Shown piece after piece: positions 11,595 through 18,472 of a DNA stretch of 29,190 nucleotides. A program made the position numbers and the translations under genes. The notes beneath the pieces are model-generated. The model had not been told where the DNA came from and did no database searches. It worked only from the letters and a program-made list of their open reading frames with translations. This DNA comes from a virus. Every line of letters starts with the position of its first letter. The first letter of the stretch is position 1. Location of the stretch: IMG/VR virus record IMGVR_UViG_3300047322_000273, positions 1 through 29,190 of that record, one strand, 5' to 3'.

Positions 11595-12105
11595 CAATCC
11601 GGGGATCAGCCTGGGCTTTCCCTCTGAAGAACGATGCAACGCCGAGAATTGCGCCAATCGTCAGAGTCATATCTGCGGATAGCGTGATCGGTTGGACGTG
11701 GAACAGGGGAAGGATGAAGAGCGACATGATGTATAGGCCGAACGTGAAGCCGATAAACGGGCGCCACGAGTAGGACGGCCAGTGGTCGCCCTTCGCCTCT
11801 ACCTGCATCGTTGCATTTACAGCTTGGGTGTTTGCGGTGTCGGCAGCTAGTTCGGCTTTCTCTACATTAGCGGCGAGTTGCGCTAATTGCGCCTGTTGCG
11901 CCATGACTGCCTGCTGGAATTGCAGAGAGAGCGTCGGGTCTGCCTGGATGGCAGCAAGCGCAGCGTCAGGGGCCGATTGGCCGGTAACAGCCTGCGCGAT
12001 ACCGACCACCTTGCCGGCGATATTTTCCGCCTTCGATCCGCCGAGCCAGCCGGCGATCATAGGCGCAAACTGTGCCAGCGCCATTGCGATAGGGATCAGC
12101 GGCAT
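11575..12105 (-). CDS. Holin of the GTA-type 3TM family
   Basis: 176 residues. Hydrophobic spans are near residues 5-20, 116-134 and 145-160. The segment GDHWPSYSWRPFIGFTFGLYIM (about 106-127) is the signature of three-span holins first described in gene transfer agents. Between the first two spans is a long Gln/Ala-rich helical stretch (about 45-100). It should form the lesion in the inner membrane that lets the lysin out. It is the last gene of the lysis cassette, directly after the endolysin with no gap. Its end overlaps the convergent lipoprotein gene by 20 bases. Confidence 0.8.
   Translation of the reverse strand: MPLIPIAMALAQFAPMIAGWLGGSKAENIAGKVVGIAQAVTGQSAPDAALAAIQADPTLSLQFQQAVMAQQAQLAQLAANVEKAELAADTANTQAVNATMQVEAKGDHWPSYSWRPFIGFTFGLYIMSLFILPLFHVQPITLSADMTLTIGAILGVASFFRGKAQADPRIVTDGRG
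11577..11606. terminator. Stem-loop across the convergent gene ends
   Basis: ATCCCCGG (11577-11584) and CCGGGGAT (11599-11606) form an 8-bp perfect stem with a 14-base loop that spans the stop codons of the lipoprotein gene (plus) and the holin gene (minus). There is no T-run on either side, so it may slow or protect both transcripts instead of acting as a classical terminator. Confidence 0.45.
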
Positions 12106-12588
12106 TTACTTCGCTCCGGTCATGAGATTTGCAGCAATACGATTTGCCCAACCCTTGCCGAATGTCGGCCACGTCTTAAGGGACGTGAAGTAGGACAGGC
12201 GCAGGGAATTCCAGCGCATCATGAATCGCAGTGGGTCCGTTTCCTGCACCGAAGCGACAGTTTGCGGGCCGATAATACCGTCCACCTTCGTTCCGGCTGC
12301 GCCCTGCATCCATATCACCGGATGCCCACCGTTATAGTTGGCGTCGAATATTTGGAACGAAACGCGCGGATCGAATGTATCGAGTTGAAGCGGATCCCAA
12401 TACAGTTTCTTGGCGATGTCTTTCGCAGTAGCTTTTGGAAGGTCTTTCATCGCGCCTGCGTATCCATAGGCGCGCGCGACTCTAGCTGTAACGCCCCACA
12501 TTGTTTCGCCGCCAGGGTCTTTCGGGTTATTAACATAGCCACCCTCATTTCCTATTAGCGACTCGAAAGCATCATCGAAGCTACTCAC
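12106..12588 (-). CDS. Endolysin, glycoside hydrolase family 108 (N-acetylmuramidase)
   Basis: 160 residues. The N-terminal domain carries the GH108 catalytic signature E15-GGYVNNPKDPGGETMWGVT, with E15 as the acid. The C-terminal half (about 80-150: FQIFDANYNGG...GIIGPQTVASV) matches the peptidoglycan-binding PG_binding_3 domain. There is no signal peptide, so export depends on the holin encoded next. The start overlaps the stop of the preceding small membrane gene (ATGA). Length is normal for the family, and the gene looks intact. Confidence 0.93.
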   Translation of the reverse strand: MSSFDDAFESLIGNEGGYVNNPKDPGGETMWGVTARVARAYGYAGAMKDLPKATAKDIAKKLYWDPLQLDTFDPRVSFQIFDANYNGGHPVIWMQGAAGTKVDGIIGPQTVASVQETDPLRFMMRWNSLRLSYFTSLKTWPTFGKGWANRIAANLMTGAK

Positions 12589-12914
12589 GCACTCACCTTA
12601 GATCTGAAGAAATACCAAATAGCAGTAGCTAATCCAACAATGAGCGCCCATAGCCCTTTCTGCGCGAGGTCGACCCGAAGTTCCTCATAGAACCTGGCTT
12701 TTGCCTCATGCCGAGCGATCATCGCCTCATGCGCCTTTCGATGCGCGTTCCAGTCACCGCCTGGAAATGCGTTATGTAAGTCGTCCACTCTGCGTATTAC
12801 CTCGTCAACTTTGCGATCCGTCACAAGTTGCCGAGTGACGTTCTCTGAGTGCCGCTGGTCCATGTCGGCTGAAAGGGCGTGAATCGCCGCTGCTATTTCT
12901 TCGTGTATTGGCAT
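12585..12914 (-). CDS. C-tail-anchored lysis-cassette protein
   Basis: 109 residues. The first 85 are hydrophilic and helical with coiled-coil tendency (IAAAIHALSADMDQRH...VDEVIRRVDDLH), then a GDWNAHRKAHEAMIARHEAK segment, and residues about 87-103 form a single C-terminal membrane span (GLWALIVGLATAIWYFF). The topology suggests a cytoplasmic regulator fixed to the inner membrane, such as an antiholin or XhlA-like partner; this is inferred from position before the lysin gene. No spanin (Rz/Rz1) pair was found in the cassette. A terminator lies just upstream, with its T-run ending about 11 bases before the start codon. Confidence 0.65.
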   Translation of the reverse strand: MPIHEEIAAAIHALSADMDQRHSENVTRQLVTDRKVDEVIRRVDDLHNAFPGGDWNAHRKAHEAMIARHEAKARFYEELRVDLAQKGLWALIVGLATAIWYFFRSKVSA

Positions 12915-12924
12915 TCCGAGCCCC

Positions 12925-12952
12925 GTAAAAAAGCCGCCTCTTTGGGCGGCTT
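12925..12952 (-). terminator. Rho-independent terminator between tail genes and lysis cassette
   Basis: On the minus strand AAGCCGCC, a 6-base loop and GGCGGCTT make an 8-bp stem, followed by a run of six T (two are the stem end). It comes directly after the stop of the small gene at 12959. The lysis genes beyond it need read-through, antitermination or their own promoter. Confidence 0.85.
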
Positions 12953-12958
12953 GGTCTC

Positions 12959-13141
12959 TTAGTTAGGTGATGGCAGCGTTTCTCGGATCTCTCCGGGAAG
13001 GCTTGCATAATATGTGGCCCAACGCGGATCTGAAACGTCGATTTCTGCTTGGTTCGAAATCCAGTCGCCTTGCGGGCATCCAAAATACGAAACGATTGTT
13101 GCGCCGGTTTCGTCAGAAAACTGCACGGTTACTTTTGGCAT
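12959..13141 (-). CDS. Small protein downstream of the tail fibre
   Basis: 60 residues, nine bases after the tail fibre gene. The sequence (PKVTVQFSDETGATIVSYFGCPQGDW, then VDVSDPRW-like text) resembles small proteins that commonly follow fibre genes in Burkholderia phages. They are thought to help fibre assembly or to be minor tail components, but the role is unproven. It ends immediately before a strong terminator. No membrane segment or enzyme motif. Confidence 0.65.
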   Translation of the reverse strand: MPKVTVQFSDETGATIVSYFGCPQGDWISNQAEIDVSDPRWATYYASLPGEIRETLPSPN

Positions 13142-13150
13142 GGGTAATCC

Positions 13151-14410
13151 TTAAATCGTGTAAGCGGTCACGTAGAGGTTGAGCGTATTGGTCGACGCTC
13201 CAGCAGTAACGAACGTGTAGAAAATCTGCTGCGCCGTGATCATCGGAATGCCGCCGCACCATCCAACGATTTGCGTTACTTGGTTTGCAGCCGATTGAAC
13301 AAACTGCTGTCCAATCAATGAGCCGTTTGAACTGATAGAGGCGCCGACCGAAACTGCTGTACCGCCCGTCGCTGAAATATTGATCCCGATGTTTACCGTT
13401 TTTGCATTCAGAGGCACTGCGGAACTTATCGAAAGCGCCAAGCCAGCAGTCGTTGCGCTAGATGTAAGGACTGTCACCAGAGGCATCGTGAATGACCTAT
13501 CGACTTGCATACCAGTCGTAAATTGCCGACTCGCGTTCGTAGGCCAAACGGAAATTAACGCCGAAGCTGTGTATCCAGACGGCATATTGGCGCCGCCATA
13601 GATGTTGCCTTGCAAGGTCGCTGCGTTCGTCGCCAAGATGCTGGCGGTTCCAGTAGTGGGGTTGTAGATCGCATAGAGCGCAACAAAGCCGCTCACCGGA
13701 GCGAGCCCAGTATCCATGCCGCCAGCGCCGGTCGTGCCGAGATTGATTACTTGGCTGTAGTTCGGGAGACGATACGAGACTCCACCTAAAGCCGTCTCTA
13801 CAACGATCTCATCGGCTGAGAACGTGCCAGTGGTCGACGCAGCAGCGACCATGCGGGCGTTCCGGACAGTACCGACGACACCCGTTCCGTTATTGATGCC
13901 GATCGCCTGAAACTGCGTTCCGTCATAGATGACTGTCACGACCGCGCCAGACTGGATCGCGCCGGGTTGCAACGCCGATGCGCCGAGCTGCGTAACAGCT
14001 TTCGCGCCGAGCGAGTTCAAATTCAGCGTAACGGTCGACGTGGTATTGGCGCCGGCAGAAATGAACCGATATGTCTGTCCAGCTACATACGAAGTCGTCA
14101 CCGGAGACGTAACGCCGGTAATCGTGTCAGTGCCAGCCACCGCCGTGATATAGGAGATTGTCGAGTCCTGGATCTGCCCCAGTTGGGCCGCATCGGTCCT
14201 AACGGTCCCTGCGCCCAATCCGGTGATCCGGAACCCGCCCATTGGGATATTATTCGTCGGAGTCTGCTGGCCGTCCTTCGTTAAGCATAGAGTGAGGCCA
14301 TTTGCAGCAATGTCGGAAAGAGTATTGTTGGCCCATGTGGACGAAATCACGGTTCCTGTAACCACAGGATTCCCCGATACCAGAGAAAAAACGCCTGCTC
14401 CGTTGAACAT
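13151..14410 (-). CDS. Tail fibre / receptor-binding protein
   Basis: 419 residues from ATG 14410 (AGGTG five bases upstream). The N-terminus (GAGVFSLVSGNPVVTGTVISSTWANNTLSDIAANGL) with NIPMGGFRITGLGAGTVRTDAAQLGQIQ is the typical particle-attachment segment of podovirus fibres. Then follows a long Gly/Ser/Thr-rich beta region (residues about 80-419) with repeated strand-turn units, expected to form a trimer. No catalytic or chaperone domain is visible at the C-terminus. It should carry host recognition. The composition (very few charged residues, Thr/Ala/Gly/Ser above half) is normal for fibres. It has a terminator upstream. Confidence 0.82.
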   Translation of the reverse strand: MFNGAGVFSLVSGNPVVTGTVISSTWANNTLSDIAANGLTLCLTKDGQQTPTNNIPMGGFRITGLGAGTVRTDAAQLGQIQDSTISYITAVAGTDTITGVTSPVTTSYVAGQTYRFISAGANTTSTVTLNLNSLGAKAVTQLGASALQPGAIQSGAVVTVIYDGTQFQAIGINNGTGVVGTVRNARMVAAASTTGTFSADEIVVETALGGVSYRLPNYSQVINLGTTGAGGMDTGLAPVSGFVALYAIYNPTTGTASILATNAATLQGNIYGGANMPSGYTASALISVWPTNASRQFTTGMQVDRSFTMPLVTVLTSSATTAGLALSISSAVPLNAKTVNIGINISATGGTAVSVGASISSNGSLIGQQFVQSAANQVTQIVGWCGGIPMITAQQIFYTFVTAGASTNTLNLYVTAYTI

Positions 14411-14425
14411 GGTTCACCTAAAATG

Positions 14426-14447
14426 AAAAAGGCCGCATTGTGCGGCC
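14426..14447 (-). terminator. Rho-independent terminator upstream of the tail fibre gene
   Basis: Read on the minus strand, GGCCGCA (from 14447), a CAA loop and TGCGGCC form a 7-bp stem followed by TTTTT. It separates the ejection-protein gene from the tail fibre gene, whose start is 15 bases beyond the T-run. No convincing promoter is visible between them, so fibre expression depends on read-through. Confidence 0.8.
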
Positions 14448-14462
14448 CTTGAGGGAGTGAAA

Positions 14463-14660
14463 ATGACAAACGCTCAGTTTTGGCAACTGGCTATTTCATC
14501 AGCAGTAGTCGGGGCAATCCCGGCAATAAAGTCAGTGGTTCACGAGAGCCGCGCCAAGCGCAGCCGCGAAGGGAGACGCACCTTTCTGAACGAATTGGCC
14601 TACCGGTTGGGCAAACTCTGGGCGAGCCATAAGAGCCGCTTGCGCCGCTCGTTGGCCTAG
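14463..14660 (+). CDS. Possible small membrane-type gene or gene remnant on the plus strand
   Basis: ATG 14463 has GAGGGAG six bases upstream. The first 25 residues (TNAQFWQLAISSAVVGAIPA) look like the N-terminus of small phage membrane proteins. This part lies in a 121-base gap of the minus-strand operon and is not a shadow of another gene. The remaining 41 residues overlap the 3' end of the ejection-protein gene and look like antisense text. It may be the 5' remnant of a small gene cut by recombination. No plus promoter is seen. Confidence 0.3.
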   Translation: MTNAQFWQLAISSAVVGAIPAIKSVVHESRAKRSREGRRTFLNELAYRLGKLWASHKSRLRRSLA

Positions 14661-16238
14661 CCCGGTGTATGGGAGTGCCGCGAGAACGCCAGCGCCTCCC
14701 GCTGCTAATGCAGGAGCGCCAAAACCTGCGGCAGTTGCCCCGCCACCGCCCAACGCGCCGATAAGACCCATAAGTGCCGCGCGGCCCGGTGTACCGCTAT
14801 CTGGATATTTTGAGCCAAGCACATGCTGGCCCGCGCTCGACAGATCCTGCATGAGCGCGTTTCCTGTGGCGACGTTCCCTTTTCCTACTGACTTGTCCGC
14901 GCTCCGGACGGCATTCTGTAGTTGTCCGGCTGTGAAGATGCCGTCGTTATTCATCGCGCCTTGTGAACCGGATGCAGCGCGCAGTCGAACAAACTTCGCA
15001 TATGCCGCGTTGGCTGCGGAAAGCGCCTGCACATCAGTTGGCGCGTTATATCGCGTCAGAGAACTATCGATCGCGTTTTTCACTTCACCGATAGCCGCGC
15101 CCAATTGCCGCTGATCGAACGATGCATCGCTGGAATAGCCGCTGGCAATGCGCGAAAGTTCGCTCTGTGCGCCCTTGAGCGTCTGGCCGTCCATGTTTCC
15201 CTGCGGCCCGAGCTTTCCAAATACTTGCGTCTTCAGGACGTTCATAAACGTCTGCTGCTGTTGCGCGGGAAGATTCTGAGCGAGGCCGGTTAGATTCGAT
15301 ATGTCCTTCTGAAACAGCGGATCGGTCGCCTTGAATGTCATATTCGACAGAGCGCCGTCATATACATTGCTGATCTGCGATTTCACGGCCTGCACAGCGT
15401 CTTGTCCTACTGGCCCGTCATAAGTCTTCCCGATCGGTGCGAGAACGTCGTTATAGACGGCCTTATTGAAGCTCTGGACCGAACGCTGCTGAGCGTTCTT
15501 AATCATGTCTCCGAGGATCGGAACGCTTGTCAGCTTTTCCTCAGTGCGCGCAAATCCGCCGCCGAGCGCCTGACCTGGCGTCATCGTCACGCCGGCATCT
15601 GCGAGTTGCCGCTGTGCCGTTCCGGTCGCGCCAGTAATCACCTTGCCAAGCGCGTTCGCGAGAATGGAGCCGCCTGCACCAAACGCAGCGCCAGTACCGG
15701 CTTGATTGAGCTTTTGGCCCCAGTAATCCGGATTGCTGCTATCGGATGGCGTCATCGCGCCACTAGTTGCGCCCAATGCCGCGCCAGTCCCGATGCGCCC
15801 GAGTGCGCTTGCAGTAGCTGCGGCCGGCGCCAATGCAGCGAGGGGCGCAGTTGCACCTATGTTGCCGCCGATATTGCCTACCGTGTTCGTGATCGGATTC
15901 GCTGCGGCATAAGGCTGGTTCTGAGATGCCAGATTCTTGACGCCCTGTTGCGCATCGTTCACGAGCCACGGCCCAACATGGTCCGAACCGACAGCACTGA
16001 GCCCTTTGCCTAGCAGTTCCTGAGCACCAAGCACCGTACTACCGAAGCCGTGACCTAGGCCGGCGCCGAGTGATGCGAGCATACCCGGCTGCTGCCCTTG
16101 CGGAACCGGCGCTGCGTTTGCTTGTGCTGGCGCGGGCTGTTGCGCTTGTGCCGACGCGTCGCGCGCAATGATGGCATCGAGCGGCGATGCTTGCTGCGGC
16201 GCTGAGTCGCGCGCAATGATGTCGTCAAGTGCGCTCAT
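14532..16238 (-). CDS. Large internal virion / DNA-ejection protein
   Basis: 568 codons from ATG 16238 (MSALDDIIARD...), chosen because it overlaps the stop of the upstream gene (ATGA); the frame is open nine codons further. The N-terminus holds two copies of a DxIIARD unit (DDIIARDSA, DAIIARDAS). Residues about 45-180 are Gly/Ala-rich with amphipathic stretches; the centre (200-420) is helical and Gln-rich; residues about 470-530 are Ala/Gly-rich and hydrophobic. This composition and place, after the transglycosylase gene, match podovirus ejection proteins that form a channel across the envelope. No enzyme motif. The exact homologue is not known to me. Confidence 0.65.
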   Translation of the reverse strand: MSALDDIIARDSAPQQASPLDAIIARDASAQAQQPAPAQANAAPVPQGQQPGMLASLGAGLGHGFGSTVLGAQELLGKGLSAVGSDHVGPWLVNDAQQGVKNLASQNQPYAAANPITNTVGNIGGNIGATAPLAALAPAAATASALGRIGTGAALGATSGAMTPSDSSNPDYWGQKLNQAGTGAAFGAGGSILANALGKVITGATGTAQRQLADAGVTMTPGQALGGGFARTEEKLTSVPILGDMIKNAQQRSVQSFNKAVYNDVLAPIGKTYDGPVGQDAVQAVKSQISNVYDGALSNMTFKATDPLFQKDISNLTGLAQNLPAQQQQTFMNVLKTQVFGKLGPQGNMDGQTLKGAQSELSRIASGYSSDASFDQRQLGAAIGEVKNAIDSSLTRYNAPTDVQALSAANAAYAKFVRLRAASGSQGAMNNDGIFTAGQLQNAVRSADKSVGKGNVATGNALMQDLSSAGQHVLGSKYPDSGTPGRAALMGLIGALGGGGATAAGFGAPALAAGGAGVLAALPYTGLGQRAAQAALMARPEFAQPVGQFVQKGASPFAAALGAALVNH

Positions 16239-18136
16239 TTCAGGATTCCATTTTGTGCAGCCCATTCGAGACGAGCGCGCATCGCCGGATTTTTAGCAAC
16301 CGACTGCAGCGCTGCAGCGCGTTCCGGTCCTGCAGGCATGGCGACGACGTTGGCGATAGCCGGCGTGATTTTCTGGTCGAATTGATTCTCGCGCTGGTTG
16401 TACGTCTTGGCATCGCCCGACGAGTAAGCATCGGACAGGTAGTCCGACTTCAAGAGCCGTGTCTGGATCTGCCCGCGGAGCGTATCGAGGCCATTCTGCA
16501 CCGCTTGTTTCGGCGCGCCATACGACGGAATCGAGCCATAGACCAGATCGCGTGCAGCGTCGGAGTTGATGCCGAGTTGCGAGCCAAGATTGGTCACGAG
16601 GTTATCGCGCGACTTCTCATACTCGGCTGCGTTTGCGCTGAAGAGCCCGGCCAGTTTTGCGCCGGCCGGGCCAATCGTTGCGGGCGATGCGCCTTGCGCG
16701 AGTTTCATCATATTGTCGACATCTTGCAGCGCGGCCGGCGCACCAGAGCGAACCGTTTGGAGGTTCTGATACGACTTCTGCATCGTGTCGACTTGGCCTT
16801 TTGCGGTCGCTTCGGCGTTGGCCTGCGCACCCATAGGGGCAGCAGCATAGATCCCGGCAGGCTTGGCAGGAGCGCTCGGAGCAGCACCCGCGCCACTATT
16901 CAGTGCCGTAAGCGTAGCCACCTTGCCGACATATGCGCGCGTCTCGGCTGGAAGCTTTTCGAATTGCGCGCCGTTCTTAATCCACTGATCCGTAGCACCG
17001 GGCCCCATGTTGTACGCGATCGCGCCCAGCGTCGGGTTCTGGTACTTGTTGACCATCGCATTGTAATAGTCGCGCCCAACACGGTTCAGTTCAGCCGGCG
17101 AATTGTTTGCCGCAGGCGTGACGCCGAATCCCGGGTCCGTCTTTGTGTTCGGCATCACTTGCCATGCGCCCATCGCTCCTTTCGGAGAAACCGCGTTCGG
17201 GTTGCCGTTGCTTTCGGTATGCACGATAGCGGCAGATGCGGGCGTGGTTGCGCCTGCTTGTGTCGCGGCTGCCGTGCGATTCGTGACAGGCAGAGGGTTT
17301 CCGCTCGCATCCAGACCCGCATACGGAAGTTGGCTGCCTTCGCCGGCTGCCGTAGCAGCTGCGTTTCCTGCAACTGCGGCCGTTCCGCCTTGAACTGGGA
17401 TCGTGTACCACTTCCCATCGGTACTCTGGATGTTCTGATAGCCAGCGGGAGCAGCCGAAGGAGTGGTCGACATTGCGCCAGTACGCGGATCTTGAACAAC
17501 GGTGTTCGCGCCGAACTGGTTAGGGGCAACATAATTGTTCTTGAACAGAGCTCCCTGGTTGGCTGCGATAGGGTCCATATTTCCCTGCCGAGCCATTCGC
17601 GACGCATCGGTAGGAGCGTATGCGCCAAGCACCGATTTCATATATTCGCCTTGGGTCGCGGGGTTCAGATAAGCCATCGCCGCCGTGTTTGTCGGAACGC
17701 CATTCGGATTCAGCGAACCGCCAGGAGCCATTGGTGCCAGTTGCTGCGGAGCAGACGAACCACCGCCGCCGAGCGCGTCCGCAAGCGCCTGCGGGGGGCT
17801 ACCTGACGCGCTCGATCCTGCGCTTGCGCCGCCCATGCCACCAGATGCAGGCGAGCCGGTAAGCGCCGCCCATTGGTTCTGGCCGAGCCCTTGATAGCCT
17901 TGCGCCACGTCGTTCTGCATCCGAGCCGCTACAAGCGCCTGACCAAGTTGCGCGAGGCCGCCCAAGCCGCTGTATTTAGGAACGACCGTATATTGCCCCG
18001 ATCCCACCGCTTGCGTGTTCTGCGGCTGGAACGATTGCTGCATCAGTGCCTGAGCCAGCGCCGCCTTGTTCTGAAGCGTATAGGCGTCTCCCTGAAACTG
18101 CGGGAGAATCGTCATTCCACTAGTAGCACCGGCCAT
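16235..18136 (-). CDS. Ejection protein with lytic transglycosylase (SLT) domain
   Basis: 633 residues. The N-terminal 290 are Gln/Gly/Ala-rich. Residues about 298-400 form an SLT goose-lysozyme-like domain: the catalytic E308 in VHTESNGNPNAVSPKGAMGAWQVMP and the later AYNMGPG (374-380), both in the canonical order. The C-terminal 230 are helical. It should be packed in the particle and open the peptidoglycan during DNA entry. Start ATG 18136, three bases after the upstream stop; its own stop overlaps the next start. Sits within the group of three ejection-type genes. The enzymatic assignment is firm, the virion role comes from context. Confidence 0.85.
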   Translation of the reverse strand: MAGATSGMTILPQFQGDAYTLQNKAALAQALMQQSFQPQNTQAVGSGQYTVVPKYSGLGGLAQLGQALVAARMQNDVAQGYQGLGQNQWAALTGSPASGGMGGASAGSSASGSPPQALADALGGGGSSAPQQLAPMAPGGSLNPNGVPTNTAAMAYLNPATQGEYMKSVLGAYAPTDASRMARQGNMDPIAANQGALFKNNYVAPNQFGANTVVQDPRTGAMSTTPSAAPAGYQNIQSTDGKWYTIPVQGGTAAVAGNAAATAAGEGSQLPYAGLDASGNPLPVTNRTAAATQAGATTPASAAIVHTESNGNPNAVSPKGAMGAWQVMPNTKTDPGFGVTPAANNSPAELNRVGRDYYNAMVNKYQNPTLGAIAYNMGPGATDQWIKNGAQFEKLPAETRAYVGKVATLTALNSGAGAAPSAPAKPAGIYAAAPMGAQANAEATAKGQVDTMQKSYQNLQTVRSGAPAALQDVDNMMKLAQGASPATIGPAGAKLAGLFSANAAEYEKSRDNLVTNLGSQLGINSDAARDLVYGSIPSYGAPKQAVQNGLDTLRGQIQTRLLKSDYLSDAYSSGDAKTYNQRENQFDQKITPAIANVVAMPAGPERAAALQSVAKNPAMRARLEWAAQNGILK

Positions 18137-18139
18137 GTC

Positions 18140-18472
18140 TTACCTCTGATATTGTGCGAGCGCTTGTGCCAGCGCGTTTTGATACGACGGGGACGGGGCG
18201 CCATATTGAACCTGCTGCATCGGCTGCTGAGGCATCGTGAAACCAGCCTGCCCGGCGGGCTGTTGCTGCTGCCCTTGCTTTGCCATTGCGAGCATCATAG
18301 GAACCGTCATTGCTCCACCCTGCGCAATCCCTTGGCCGACGCTACCACCACTAACACCAGCGCCCAATCCACCACCAAGCGCCGCACCAGCAGCCGTACC
18401 GATTCCGCTTCCGGTGAGGGCCATTCCGCCAAGTCCACCCGCCAACCCACCAACCAATCCGCCCCAGTTCAT
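18140..18472 (-). CDS. Small Gly/Gln-rich virion protein
   Basis: 110 residues. The first half is an almost unbroken Gly/Ala hydrophobic stretch (GGLVGGLAGGLGGMALTGSGIGTAAGAALGGGLGAG is its character, about residues 4-50), able to insert into membranes; the second half is Gln/Pro-rich (MPQQPMQQVQYGAPSPSYQ). The start overlaps the stop of the S74-domain gene (ATGA). The position just before the transglycosylase suggests an ejected protein that helps cross the envelope. No family recognised. Confidence 0.65.
   Translation of the reverse strand: MNWGGLVGGLAGGLGGMALTGSGIGTAAGAALGGGLGAGVSGGSVGQGIAQGGAMTVPMMLAMAKQGQQQQPAGQAGFTMPQQPMQQVQYGAPSPSYQNALAQALAQYQR

Noticed and set aside
12585-12914. Spanin (Rz-like) function for the C-tail-anchored lysis protein
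   Set aside because: Rz-type inner spanins have an N-terminal membrane anchor and periplasmic coil; this protein has its only span at the C-terminus and no Rz1-like lipoprotein frame lies inside it.
13151-14410. Diversity-generating retroelement target in the tail fibre (as in BPP-1-like phages)
   Set aside because: No second copy of any fibre segment and no reverse transcriptase gene are present in the window.
16229-17806. Plus-strand open frame of 525 codons opposite the transglycosylase protein gene
   Set aside because: Arg/Cys/His-rich nonsense composition, no ribosome site, and fully antisense to a gene with a clear SLT domain; an effect of high-GC codon use.
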